Below, piece by piece: positions 18,340-28,859 of a stretch of DNA of 64,000 nucleotides. A program made the translations under genes and the position numbers. Below the pieces are notes generated by a model. The model was given only the letters and a program-made list of their open reading frames with translations. It was not told the origin of the DNA and made no database searches. The stretch is from Bifidobacterium sp. ESL0728 (GTDB lineage Bacteria > Actinomycetota > Actinomycetes > Actinomycetales > Bifidobacteriaceae): NCBI RefSeq assembly GCF_029392015.1, contig NZ_CP113925.1, positions 868,001-932,000 on the forward strand. Reading direction: 5' to 3'. The number at the start of each line of letters is the position of its first letter. Positions within the stretch are counted from its first letter, which is position 1.

Positions 18340-19484
18340 GAGTCTACCTGTTCATCGCCGCGATTGCGGGAGGGGCCACATGGCTGGTCACACCCCTGGT
18401 TCGTCATCTCGCCATCGAAATCGGTGCGGTGGGTGAAGTCCGCGCGCGAGATGTGCACACGGTTCCCACCCCGCGCATGGGTGGGCTGGCGATGCTGATA
18501 GGCCTTGCGGTGTCGATAATATTCGCCAGCAAGATGCCTTTCATCTCAGGGCTTTTCGTCGGATCGAACCAAGCGTGGGTGGTACTTATCGGTGCGGCGT
18601 TGATTTGCCTGTTGGGTGTAGCTGATGATCTTTGGGATTTGGACTGGATGCTCAAACTCGCCGGGCAGCTCCTGATTTCCGTGTTCGTTGCATGGGGCGG
18701 CGTGCAGATCATCTTCCTGCCGTTCGGCTCGCTGGTGACGGCTTCGCCAAGTATTTCCATGGCTATCACGGCCTTTTTGATTGTCGCGTCGATCAACGCT
18801 GTCAACTTCGTCGACGGGCTTGATGGCCTCGCTTCCGGAATCGTTGCCATCGGCGGCATCGCCTTCGCCGTCTATTCCTACGTCATTGCGCGTTCCACAC
18901 CGAGCTACGCTTCGATGGCCACGTTGCTTGACGTCGCTTTGGTCGGTATCTGCGTCGGCTTTCTGCTTCATAACTGGCATCCTGCCAAACTCTTTATGGG
19001 GGATTCCGGTTCGATGTTGCTCGGATATATGATTACCTGCGCGTCGATTATCATGACCGGCCATCTCGACCCGGCCTCCGTACATACCAGCCTCTATCTG
19101 CCGGCGTTCATGCCGATTCTGCTGCCGATTCTGGTGCTGTTCCTGCCGGTGCTCGACATGTGCCTGGCCATCATCCGTCGTCTGAGCAAAGGCCAATCGC
19201 CGATGCACCCCGACCGCATGCATCTGCATCATCGTATGTTGCGCATCGGTCACAGTGTACAGGGCGCGGTCCTGATTCTCTGGGGCTGGGCGGCGCTGAT
19301 TTCCTTCGGTTCCATCATGATTCTTTTCTTCAGGTGGCAATATGTGGCTGTCGGCATGATTGTTGCAGCTGTGATTTTGACGATTTGCACGATGTCCCCG
19401 TACCTGATGCGACGATGGCTTGAAATACAAAAAGAAGAGGATCCAGGGGTGCGCAACGCGCGACATTCCCGAAAGAACCACTGA
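18336..19484 (+). CDS. Polyprenyl-phosphate GlcNAc-1-phosphate transferase, WecA/TagO type
   Basis: A 382-residue membrane enzyme with about ten or eleven hydrophobic segments. It starts cell-surface polymer synthesis by moving a sugar-1-phosphate onto a lipid phosphate. Family motifs are VADDLWDLDW (about 89-98), NFVDGLDGLASG (about 153-164) and the HLHHRMLRIGHS loop. The start GTG overlaps the tsaC stop. MraY is excluded by position and by the HLHHRML loop; the exact sugar is inferred. Confidence 0.88.
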   Translation: MRVYLFIAAIAGGATWLVTPLVRHLAIEIGAVGEVRARDVHTVPTPRMGGLAMLIGLAVSIIFASKMPFISGLFVGSNQAWVVLIGAALICLLGVADDLWDLDWMLKLAGQLLISVFVAWGGVQIIFLPFGSLVTASPSISMAITAFLIVASINAVNFVDGLDGLASGIVAIGGIAFAVYSYVIARSTPSYASMATLLDVALVGICVGFLLHNWHPAKLFMGDSGSMLLGYMITCASIIMTGHLDPASVHTSLYLPAFMPILLPILVLFLPVLDMCLAIIRRLSKGQSPMHPDRMHLHHRMLRIGHSVQGAVLILWGWAALISFGSIMILFFRWQYVAVGMIVAAVILTICTMSPYLMRRWLEIQKEEDPGVRNARHSRKNH

Positions 19485-21083
<1,599 letters not shown>

Positions 21084-21120
21084 TATTTATTATTTTCTCT
21101 AGCTCAGTCTTCGTTGCATG

Positions 21121-21222
21121 TAACTGACGTGGCGGGCTGGGATATACAATGCTGAGGCACCCTCCAGGCCGGTAGGCCAAGCTTTATGCCACAGCATCGC
21201 ATATCCCAGCCCGTCACTCAAC
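21121..21222 (-). repeat. Palindromic element, copy A
   Basis: A 102-bp inverted-repeat element lying after guaB. Read on the minus strand it starts GTTGAGTG, has arm core GGGCTGGGATATGCGATGCTG, an inner GGCC-TACC-GGCC hairpin, and a right arm CAGCATTGTATATCCCAGCCC ending CACGTCAGTTA. It shares this plan with copies B, D and E while the arm bases differ. Confidence 0.88.
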
Positions 21223-21306
21223 GGTTTATAGTGTTAATGATTTGTGTTGTCGCATTTCTCGTCTCTGCCTTGCAAATAGGGTATCGGGCGGCTTTATCAT
21301 TCTGTG

Positions 21307-21475
21307 GTTGAGTGGTGGGGTGGGGATATGCGATGTCAGACCGTAAAGACTTGGCCTGTGCAAAATCAGAGATTTTGCCTTCGCACTCGATACACCGCGC
21401 TCACTTCGCCTACAGAAAGTCCACTGGGCTTTCTGCTTAACGGCTCAGCCCAGAGCGTGTCGAGGCTATCGACTC
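21307..21475 (+). repeat. Palindromic element, degenerate copy C
   Basis: The left half (21307-21358) matches copies B and E closely, including GATATGCGATG and CCGTAAAGACTTGGCCTG. About 90 bp of unrelated sequence with two small hairpins then intervenes, and a fragment AGAGCGTGTC follows near 21452. The right arm with CATTGTATATC is missing, so the long stem cannot form. Confidence 0.7.
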
Positions 21476-21490
21476 TTTAACTCCGTATAG

Positions 21491-21595
21491 GTTGAGTGGT
21501 GGGGCTGGGATATGCGATGCTTGACCGTAAAGACTTGGCCTGAGCGGCCCGGAGCGTGTCAAGCATTGTATATCCCAGCCCCACCACGTCAGTAA
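21491..21595 (+). repeat. Palindromic element, copy B
   Basis: A 105-bp element with arms GGTGGGGCTGGGATATGCGATG and CATTGTATATCCCAGCCCC, an outer GTTGAGT/ACGTCAGT stem with one bulged G, and an inner GGCC-TGAGC-GGCC hairpin. Its 38-nt centre is identical to that of copy E 25 kb away. Confidence 0.9.
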
Positions 21596-21681
21596 GTGAA
21601 AATATGCAGAATTAATACTGTCGGTCATCAGCGTGAGATAGTGTGTAGAGTTCTGTTAGTGGCAGCGAAAGGGTAAATATT

Positions 21682-22332
21682 ATGGTGAATGCTCAGGATG
21701 ACGAGACGTATTCGGCGGAGGATTCGCGGCTGATTTGGATCGACTGCGAGATGACCGGTCTCGATATCTTCGGCGGCGACGAGCTTGTGGAGGTCTCCGT
21801 GGTGCCGACCGATTTCAATCTCAAGGTGCTCGACGAAGGTGTGGACTATGTTATCAAGCCCTCGCAGAAGGCGGTCGACCACATGGGCGACTTCGTGCGC
21901 ACGATGCACACTCGTTCAGGATTGATCCACGAATGGGAGACCGGCCTGAGCCTGGCTGACGCCGAAAAGAAGGTCACCGACTACGTCGCCCGCTTTACGC
22001 CTGACGGGGTCAAGCCGTTGCTCGCCGGCAACACCATCGGAAGCGACAAGAAATTCCTCGACCACTTCATGCCAAGCTTCATGAGCCATTTGCACTATCG
22101 CAGCATCGACGTGAGCACCATCAAGGAACTCGCACGTCGTTGGTATCCGGCGGTCTATATGAACCGTCCCCCCAAGAATGGCGGCCATCGTGCGCTTGCT
22201 GACATCATCGAGTCACTTGATGAACTGCGCTACTATCGCGAGGCCTTCATGGCTCCGACCCCTGGCCCGGATGAAGCTCAGGCCAAGAAGATCGAGGCCG
22301 ACATCGAGGCCACAAGCCTGCTCAACAAGTAG
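21682..22332 (+). CDS. orn: Oligoribonuclease
   Basis: A 216-residue DEDDh 3'-5' exoribonuclease that degrades short RNAs, including linear dinucleotides. Acidic residues are in [41 protein letters not shown] and [18 protein letters not shown]. The length is slightly above usual, with a short acidic N-terminal lead. It lies downstream of three palindromic elements and upstream of a hairpin array. Confidence 0.95.
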   Translation: MVNAQDDETYSAEDSRLIWIDCEMTGLDIFGGDELVEVSVVPTDFNLKVLDEGVDYVIKPSQKAVDHMGDFVRTMHTRSGLIHEWETGLSLADAEKKVTDYVARFTPDGVKPLLAGNTIGSDKKFLDHFMPSFMSHLHYRSIDVSTIKELARRWYPAVYMNRPPKNGGHRALADIIESLDELRYYREAFMAPTPGPDEAQAKKIEADIEATSLLNK

Positions 22333-22344
22333 ACGGTGACAAAT

Positions 22345-22560
22345 GGTGCTTTTCCCCTCAGCTGGTTGGTAGATAGCGGAGAAAAGCACTATTCCAGACC
22401 ATTTTTGGTGCTTTTCCCACGGATAGGGCACCAGACTGAGGAGAAAAGCACCATTTTGGGGCGTTTTTGGTGCTTTTCCCACAGTTTGAGCGTCGGAGTG
22501 AGGCGAAAAGCACCTTTTAGGGTTGATTGTGGTGCTTTTCCCACGGCATAGGGCAGTGGG
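22345..22560 (+). repeat. Hairpin array 1, 62-bp period
   Basis: Left arms GGTGCTTTTCCC start at 22345, 22407, 22469 and 22531, exactly 62 bp apart. Complementary right arms GAAAAGCAC(C) start at 22381, 22443 and 22505, again 62 bp apart. Between left and right arms are 24 variable bases, and between units about 16 T-rich bases. The fourth unit has only a degenerate right arm. The array fills the orn-helicase spacer. Confidence 0.9.
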
Positions 22561-22595
22561 TAAGTAAGCGCTGGCAAAAGCGAAGGAGTAGCGGC

Positions 22596-24008
22596 ATGAA
22601 GCAAGCGGAGGCGCTGACGATTCTCGATGCGGGGGCGAATGCGTTCATCACCGGTGCTCCCGGCGCCGGCAAGACCTACGTCTTGAACGAGTTTATCCGT
22701 GCTGCCCGTGCCCGTGGCGCCTCCGTCGCCGTCACTGCTTCCACCGGCATCGCCGCCACTCACATCAACGGCCAGACTATCCATTCTTGGTCCGGTGTTG
22801 GTGTCTCGCAGGTCATGACCCCGGCGCTGATGAAGCGCATTCGTTCGCGGCGCAAGCGCAAGATTGAAGCCGCTGATATTTTGGTCATCGATGAGGTTTC
22901 CATGCTGCCGGCGTGGCTGTTCGATATGGTTGACGACGTCTGCCGTGCCTTGCGGCACAGTCCTGAGCCATTCGGTGGGCTGCAGGTCGTGCTTTCCGGT
23001 GATTTCTTCCAGCTGCCTCCGGTCAAGAAATCGTTCCGGCGCGACGATGTGCCACCAAGCCCGGAATTCCTGATGTCACGTCAGCGTTATGCCGATGCCG
23101 GCAAGGACGCCGACGGTTTCGTTACCGAATCGCTGGTCTGGGACGAGCTCAATCCTGTGGTCTGCTACCTGACCGAACAGCACCGCCAGGATGACGGTCA
23201 GCTGTTGACCGTACTCACCGATATTCGCGAGGGCGACGTCACACAGGAAGATCACGACGTACTTGCGGAACGCATGGGTAAGTCGCCGGCCGCTGGGGAA
23301 GTGGCTGTCCACCTTTTTCCTGTCAACAAACAGGCCGACACCCTGAACGACTTGCGGCTTTCACAGATTCACGACGAAACGCACGACTATGTCGCCGAAT
23401 CGGCGGGCCCCGCAGACTTGGTCAAGCGACTCAAGAAGAACATGCTCGCTCCTGAAAAGCTGGAATTGAAAACCGGTGCCGCGGTGATGGCATTGCGCAA
23501 CGACGCCGACCACCAGTATGTCAACGGCTCCATCGGCAAGGTGGAGGGCTTTGTCTCCGAGGCCAAGGGAGGTTGGCCGATTGTCGCCTTCGAAAATGGT
23601 AATACGGTTACTATGAAGCAGGCTTCGTGGGATATGATGGACGGCGAAACTGTGCTGGCCAGCGTCAAACAGGTGCCGCTGCGCTGTGCCTGGGCCATTA
23701 CCATCCACAAGTCGCAGGGCATGACACTCGACCGCGCCGTGATGAACTTACGGCGTACTTTCGCGCCTGGCATGGGCTATGTCGCGCTTTCCCGTGTGGA
23801 AAACCTCGATGGTCTTTATTTGGACGACATCAGCGAACGCGCCTTCATGGTTTCGCCCGACGCTGTCTTGCTCGACGGCCAGTTGCGCGACAATTCCAAG
23901 GCCGCCTGCGCCCGCCTCGAATGTGAGGGCAGCGATGCTTTCACCAAGCAGGCCACCGGCCAGCTCGCCGACGACACCGACGAATTCGCCCAGGACGAGC
24001 TGTTCTAA
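22596..24008 (+). CDS. PIF1-like superfamily 1B DNA helicase
   Basis: A 470-residue AAA/UvrD-like ATPase of the PIF1 group. Walker A is GAPGAGKT (20-27), Walker B is ILVIDEVSML, and the late motifs VNGSIGKV and ITIHKSQGMTLDRAVMNL are typical of PIF1/RecD. Such enzymes unwind DNA 5' to 3' and resolve G4 or stalled forks. ATG 22596 has GAAGGAG upstream; the frame opens earlier, in the hairpin array, but without a site. Confidence 0.88.
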   Translation: MKQAEALTILDAGANAFITGAPGAGKTYVLNEFIRAARARGASVAVTASTGIAATHINGQTIHSWSGVGVSQVMTPALMKRIRSRRKRKIEAADILVIDEVSMLPAWLFDMVDDVCRALRHSPEPFGGLQVVLSGDFFQLPPVKKSFRRDDVPPSPEFLMSRQRYADAGKDADGFVTESLVWDELNPVVCYLTEQHRQDDGQLLTVLTDIREGDVTQEDHDVLAERMGKSPAAGEVAVHLFPVNKQADTLNDLRLSQIHDETHDYVAESAGPADLVKRLKKNMLAPEKLELKTGAAVMALRNDADHQYVNGSIGKVEGFVSEAKGGWPIVAFENGNTVTMKQASWDMMDGETVLASVKQVPLRCAWAITIHKSQGMTLDRAVMNLRRTFAPGMGYVALSRVENLDGLYLDDISERAFMVSPDAVLLDGQLRDNSKAACARLECEGSDAFTKQATGQLADDTDEFAQDELF

Positions 24009-24134
24009 TCTGCTTCGATCCATTGATGCTGATATTGGAGAATTAATATCCGTCTTAGGAATTTGTCGATTTGAGCATAACCGTGAGTCACTGTGCGCTA
24101 GGGAATAGAAGCGATTCGATGGCTTCCCGCAATC

Positions 24135-24170
24135 TTGCCAATGTCGGCTCGCGCGAATAATTTAGAAACC
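24135..24170 (+). promoter_or_regulatory. Leaderless-type promoter of proS
   Basis: TTGCCA (24135-24140), a 17-bp spacer, TAATTT (24158-24163), then 7 nt to ATG 24171. This geometry puts the transcription start on the start codon. No ribosome site and no T-box are present. Confidence 0.65.
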
Positions 24171-26003
24171 ATGACTAAAGCACTTCGTATGTCCACCCTG
24201 TTCCTGCGCACGCTGCGTGAGGACCCCGCCGACGCCGACGTCGATTCGGCGCGTCTGCTCCAGCGAGCAGGCTATATTCGCAAGGCCGCGCCAGGCATCT
24301 GGACGTGGTTGCCGCTGGGACTGAACGTCCTCAACAAGATCGAGGCCGTGGTCCGTGAAGAAATGAACGGCATCGGCGGTCAGGAAGTTCATTTCCCGGC
24401 TCTGTTGCCGAAAGAACCATATGAGGCGACGCATCGCTGGGAGGAATACGGCGAGAACATCTTCCGCCTGAAGGACCGTCACGAGGCCGATTACCTGCTC
24501 GCGCCGACGCATGAGGAAATGTTCACCTTGCTTGTGAAAGACATGTATTCCTCCTATAAGGATCTGCCGGTCACGCTTTATCAGATCCAGACCAAGTACC
24601 GCGACGAGTTCCGCCCGCGTGCCGGCCTCGTGCGCGGCCGCGAGTTCATCATGGAAGACGGCTATTCCTTCACCATTGACGAAGACGGGCTGAAGAAGGC
24701 CTATGTCGAGGAGCGCGATGCCTATGAGCGCATCTTCAAGCGCCTCGATTTGGGCTACATCATGGTCCACGCGGTTTCCGGCCCGATGGGCGGCTTCGAA
24801 TCGCAGGAATTCCTTTCCCCGATGGCCATCGGGGAGGACACGTTTGCCAAGGCGCCGAGCGGCAAGGCTTGGAATGTCGAAGCGCTGACCACACCCGAAG
24901 TTCCGGCTGTTGATTGTTCCAAGACCCCGGCGATGAGCCTGCGTGACCTCCCGAACGCCAAGACCATCGATGACATGGTCAGCCAGTGCAATGCGCTCTA
25001 TCCGCGCGAGGATGGCCGTCAATGGGCACAGACCGACATGCTGAAGAACGTTGTCATCGCCGTGAAGCATCCCGGCGAACCCGATGACGAGGTTGAAGAG
25101 CACCGCAAGCCGTGGCGCGAGGTCGTCGTTGTGGCGCTGCCTGGCGATCGTCAGATCGATATGAAGCGTCTCGAGGCACAGTTCGCGCCTGCGGAAATCG
25201 AAGAGGCCAACGAGGCCGACTTGAAGGCTCATCCTGAACTGGTCAAGGGCTATATCGGGCCGTCCGTCTTGGGGCCGCAGGCGCGCGTCAAGGGCTCCGC
25301 TATCAAGGACCCGGTGCGTTATCTGGTTGACGCCCATATCGCCGAGGGCTCCGCGTGGGTCACCGGCGGCGACAAGGACGGCGTGGATGCCTTCGACATG
25401 GTCTACGACCGTGATTTCAAGGCCGATGGCACCGTAGAGGCGACTGAGGTTCGCGACGGCGACATGAGCCCGGACGGTTCCGGTCCGCTGAGCTTCGAAC
25501 GCGGTGTGGAGATTGGCCAGGTCTTCCAGCTCGGTCTCAAGTATTCCGAGGCGCTGGGCCTCAAGGTCCTCAACCAGAACGGCAAGGCCGTGCCGGTGTG
25601 GATGGGCAGCTATGGCATCGGCGTCTCGCGCGTCATGGCCTGCATCGCCGAAACCCACCACGACGAGAAGGGCCTGGCCTGGCCGGTCAACATCGCGCCC
25701 GCCGCAGTACATGTGGTCGCCACCGGCAAGAAGGACGAAGCGTTCGGTGGGGCGGAAAAGCTGGTCGCCGAGCTTGAGGCCAAGGGCCTTGAGGTCATCT
25801 ACGACGACCGCAAGAAGGTCTCGCCCGGTGTGAAGTTCAAGGATGCCGAGCTGCTCGGTGTGCCGCTGGTCGCCGTGGTCGGCCGTGATTATCTGAACGA
25901 CGGCACCATCGAGGTGCGCGACCGCGACGGCGAGAACACTGTGAAGGTTCCGGCAGATAAGGCCGCCGATACGTTGGTCGAACGGTACAAAGCAATGCTC
26001 TAA
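24171..26003 (+). CDS. proS: Prolyl-tRNA synthetase
   Basis: A 610-residue class II synthetase of the bacterial type. Motif 1-2 regions are seen in [25 protein letters not shown] and the [25 protein letters not shown] segment; a central editing (INS) domain lies between motifs 2 and 3; motif 3 is [18 protein letters not shown]; the anticodon-binding domain is C-terminal. The frame also opens at 24135, but that codon is the -35 element, so ATG 24171 is chosen. Confidence 0.96.
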   Translation: MTKALRMSTLFLRTLREDPADADVDSARLLQRAGYIRKAAPGIWTWLPLGLNVLNKIEAVVREEMNGIGGQEVHFPALLPKEPYEATHRWEEYGENIFRLKDRHEADYLLAPTHEEMFTLLVKDMYSSYKDLPVTLYQIQTKYRDEFRPRAGLVRGREFIMEDGYSFTIDEDGLKKAYVEERDAYERIFKRLDLGYIMVHAVSGPMGGFESQEFLSPMAIGEDTFAKAPSGKAWNVEALTTPEVPAVDCSKTPAMSLRDLPNAKTIDDMVSQCNALYPREDGRQWAQTDMLKNVVIAVKHPGEPDDEVEEHRKPWREVVVVALPGDRQIDMKRLEAQFAPAEIEEANEADLKAHPELVKGYIGPSVLGPQARVKGSAIKDPVRYLVDAHIAEGSAWVTGGDKDGVDAFDMVYDRDFKADGTVEATEVRDGDMSPDGSGPLSFERGVEIGQVFQLGLKYSEALGLKVLNQNGKAVPVWMGSYGIGVSRVMACIAETHHDEKGLAWPVNIAPAAVHVVATGKKDEAFGGAEKLVAELEAKGLEVIYDDRKKVSPGVKFKDAELLGVPLVAVVGRDYLNDGTIEVRDRDGENTVKVPADKAADTLVERYKAML

Positions 26004-26026
26004 ACCTCTTCATAATATCAAAATCG

Positions 26027-26068
26027 AATGTGGCCATCTCCTTTATTTGGGAGATGGCCACATTGGTT
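26027..26068 (+). terminator. Terminator after proS
   Basis: A perfect 15-bp stem (26027-26041 with 26050-26064) with an 8-nt loop, followed by GGTTTC. The remaining AT-rich bases up to 26383 hold no gene that I can support. Confidence 0.8.
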
Positions 26069-26383
26069 TCTGATGCTGGCTAAACGGTAATGGAAAACGA
26101 ACGTCCCTCCATCAAATATTGCCGCGGGCTCGGTTGAAAATGCCAGCAAACCGGTCCTAAATGTACGCTTAAGGCCCTGTAAAATCCTAAATATTGATGT
26201 TTGGATAGTCTGTCTTATAAATCACTAATTTTCTGTTGAAATAAAACGTTTCCATCGATTATTCATGTATCATAAAAGGGTAATTGAAAATAAAACGTAA
26301 TTATTCTCAGTGTTGGGTGATTGCGTTTGCAACTGTCTCACGAAATAATGACGTTTTCGTGAAGTCATAGACGAAAGAAGGCA

Positions 26384-27235
26384 ATGATGCAGAATCTAAC
26401 GGTATTGGGGACGGGCACTCTCGGTTCCCAGATTATTTTCCAGTCGGCCTACAGTGGCAAGAACGTGGTCGCCTACGATATCAGCGACGAGATTCTTTCG
26501 AAGCTGCCGGCACGCTGGGAGCAGCTCAAGGACTGCTACAGGCGTGACGTCAAGGGCGTGACCGAGGAAAAGCTTGATGCGGCGGTTTCGCGAATCCGTC
26601 CGACGGCCGATATGAAGGATGCACTCAAGGATGCCGATATTGTTATCGAGGCGGTTCCGGAGCGTTTGGATATCAAGCAGGATACGTGGAAGAAGGTCAG
26701 TGAGAATGCGCCGGCCAAGACGATTTTCTGCACGAATTCGTCGACCCTGCCGCCGAGCAAGATCGCGCCGTTCACCGACCGTCCCGAGAAGTTCCTGTGC
26801 CTGCATTTCGCCAACGAGGTGTGGAAGTACAATACCGGCGAGGTGATGGTGCAGCCGAAGACCGATCCGAAGGTCTTTGAAGAGGTTGCGCAGTTTGCCG
26901 ATGAGATTGGCATGGTTCCGATCCGCATCAAGAAGGAACAGCCGGGTTATCTGCTCAACTCGCTGCTGGTTCCACTGCTTGATGCCGCGGCCGACCTGTG
27001 GGTTCGCGGTGTGGCCTCGTTCGAGGATATCGACAAGACCTGGCGTATCGCCACCGGTGCTCCTACCGGCCCGTTCGAGATCTTGGACACCGTGGGTATG
27101 ATGACCCCCTATAACCTCAACAAGGACGCCACTGATCCGGTCAAGAAGGAGTTCGCTCGTCGTCTGAAAGAGGATTATATCGACAAGGGCAAGATGGGCA
27201 AGATCTCCGGTCACGGTTTCTACGACTACGAGTGA
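26384..27235 (+). CDS. 3-hydroxyacyl-CoA dehydrogenase-like protein, copy 1
   Basis: A 283-residue NAD-dependent dehydrogenase. The Rossmann motif is LGTGTLG near residue 8, DADIVIEAVPERLDIK is at the cofactor edge, and the catalytic Ser and His lie in FCTNSSTLPPS and LCLHFAN. The helical C-terminal domain begins at LLNSLLVPLL. Bifidobacteria lack a known fatty-acid beta-oxidation pathway, so the substrate is unclear. A close paralogue follows 419 bp downstream. Two ATGs in tandem follow AAAGAAGG. Confidence 0.85.
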   Translation: MMQNLTVLGTGTLGSQIIFQSAYSGKNVVAYDISDEILSKLPARWEQLKDCYRRDVKGVTEEKLDAAVSRIRPTADMKDALKDADIVIEAVPERLDIKQDTWKKVSENAPAKTIFCTNSSTLPPSKIAPFTDRPEKFLCLHFANEVWKYNTGEVMVQPKTDPKVFEEVAQFADEIGMVPIRIKKEQPGYLLNSLLVPLLDAAADLWVRGVASFEDIDKTWRIATGAPTGPFEILDTVGMMTPYNLNKDATDPVKKEFARRLKEDYIDKGKMGKISGHGFYDYE

Positions 27236-27363
27236 TTGATCGCCTTTGTTCCTGCACTTCGATGGGGTGACTGCGTTCAAGGTAAGTCCAAATCATCCGG
27301 TTGAATGGGTCTGCGTTGAAACCCCAAGACAATAAGTGTGTTTATTTTCTTCAAGTCTAGAGT

Positions 27364-27397
27364 ATGGCGTCGCGTGCCTTCGGGTGCGTGGCGCCAT
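27364..27397 (+). terminator. Stem-loop after copy 1
   Basis: ATGGCG and CGCCAT enclose CGCGTGCC-TTCG-GGTGCGTG, a stem with a TTCG tetraloop and some G.T pairs. No clear T-run follows. The rest of the 419-bp gap is AT-rich and shows no gene. Confidence 0.5.
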
Positions 27398-27654
27398 TGT
27401 CATTTCTGCATGGCCGTTCTTGGGTTGGATGGATAAATATGATGTTTGAAAGAGCTTCGTTGTTGATCAAAAGTAATGATGTGTTATCAAAGTCACTGAA
27501 TTAGGCATCACAATGCCATATTTCCGATTAGAAAAACGTTACAATTAAAAGTAAGGAATGAATTACAAATTGGGATGATTTGTAGTCTTTCCTTGGAATT
27601 ATTGGGTTCGAGTTCTTGGCATATGGAACTTGAAACGATTTATAAAAGAAGGCA

Positions 27655-28509
27655 ATGATGCAGAATTTAACTGTTTTAGGTACGGGTACGCTGGGATCGC
27701 AGATTATCTTCCAATCGGCGTTCAAGGGCAAGAACGTGGTCGCATATGATATTAGCGACGAGATTCTGGCCAAGCTGCCGGCACGCTGGGAGCAGATAAA
27801 GGAACAGTATAAAGCCGATTTGCCGGATACCGATCCCAAGGCGCTCGACGATGCGGTAACCCGCATTCGTACGACAGCCGATATGAAGGACGCCCTGAAA
27901 GACGCGGATATTGTTATCGAGGCGGTTCCGGAGCGTTTGGATATCAAGCAGGATACGTGGAAGAAGGTCAGTGAGAATGCGCCGGCCAAGACGATTTTCT
28001 GCACCAATTCCTCGACCCTGCCGCCGAGCAAGATAGCGCCGTTTACCGACCGTCCTGACAAGTTCCTGTGCCTGCATTTCGCCAACCATGTCTGGAAGTT
28101 CAACACCGGCGAGGTGATGATGCAGCCGAAGACCGATCCGGCCGTATTCGAGGAGGTCGCCAAGTTCGCTGAGGAGATTGGCATGGTTCCGATCCGTATC
28201 AAGAAGGAACAACCGGGCTACGTGCTCAATTCGTTGCTCGTGCCGTTCCTCAACGATGCCGGCAAGCTTTGGGTCAAGGGTGTCGCTTCAATTGAGGATA
28301 TCGACGCGACCTGGCGTATCGCCACCGGTGCGCCGACCGGCCCGTTCCAGATCGACGACGCAATCGGCATGATGACCATGTACAACATCGACAAGGACAG
28401 CGAAGACCCCGACATCCGGGAATTCGCCAATCGTATGAAGACGGATTATATCGACAAGGGTTACATGGGCAAGAACGCCGGTCGTGGTTTCTACAACTAT
28501 CAGGACTGA
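27655..28509 (+). CDS. 3-hydroxyacyl-CoA dehydrogenase-like protein, copy 2
   Basis: A 284-residue paralogue of the preceding gene, matching it at most positions with the same catalytic segments; the largest differences are at residues about 48-66 and in the C-terminal 60. A 98-nt tract (27907-28004) is identical to 26636-26733, although flanking codons differ. Its ribosome site and first codons (AAAGAAGGCAATGATGCAG) are also the same as in copy 1. Separate promoters are likely, given the 419-bp gap. Confidence 0.85.
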   Translation: MMQNLTVLGTGTLGSQIIFQSAFKGKNVVAYDISDEILAKLPARWEQIKEQYKADLPDTDPKALDDAVTRIRTTADMKDALKDADIVIEAVPERLDIKQDTWKKVSENAPAKTIFCTNSSTLPPSKIAPFTDRPDKFLCLHFANHVWKFNTGEVMMQPKTDPAVFEEVAKFAEEIGMVPIRIKKEQPGYVLNSLLVPFLNDAGKLWVKGVASIEDIDATWRIATGAPTGPFQIDDAIGMMTMYNIDKDSEDPDIREFANRMKTDYIDKGYMGKNAGRGFYNYQD

Positions 28510-28618
28510 GACAGGCGTAGAACCGGCTTTACAGTTTCTGGTTTTGGAAGCTTGAAGTCGGTTTTGCCGAACTTTGGTTCAGGCTGTATTCAATATAATT
28601 GAATATTTTCTTCAAATC

Positions 28619-28662
28619 CGACGGCGGCGCTGCGTACCGATTGATACGCAGCGCCGCCGTCG
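28619..28662 (+). terminator. Strong GC-rich hairpin after copy 2
   Basis: A perfect 18-bp stem (28619-28636 with 28645-28662) with an 8-nt loop, then TTTATC. It is a likely terminator, though the T-run is short. Confidence 0.7.
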
Positions 28663-28859
28663 TTTATCGGGTGTTTTTCTGTTTTCTTGGATTTCGGTTT
28701 ATCGGGGGTATCGGCTAAAGGAGTTGGTGTAACCGGGGTGGGGCCCATAACCCTTGATTTTGCATCTGCATTATCTGTAATGCATATATGGTTATCGATA
28801 TTCCTTCTTTATTGAAATTCGCATTTTTGGTTTTCTTTTATCTGCTGGTGGTCTATGGA

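Noticed and set aside
22345-22560. CRISPR array
   Set aside because: The repeats are about 12 bp and alternate in orientation, the inserts are only about 16-24 nt, and no cas gene is present in the window.
24009-24170. T-box leader before proS
   Set aside because: No T-box sequence or terminator hairpin is seen and the promoter lies at the start codon.
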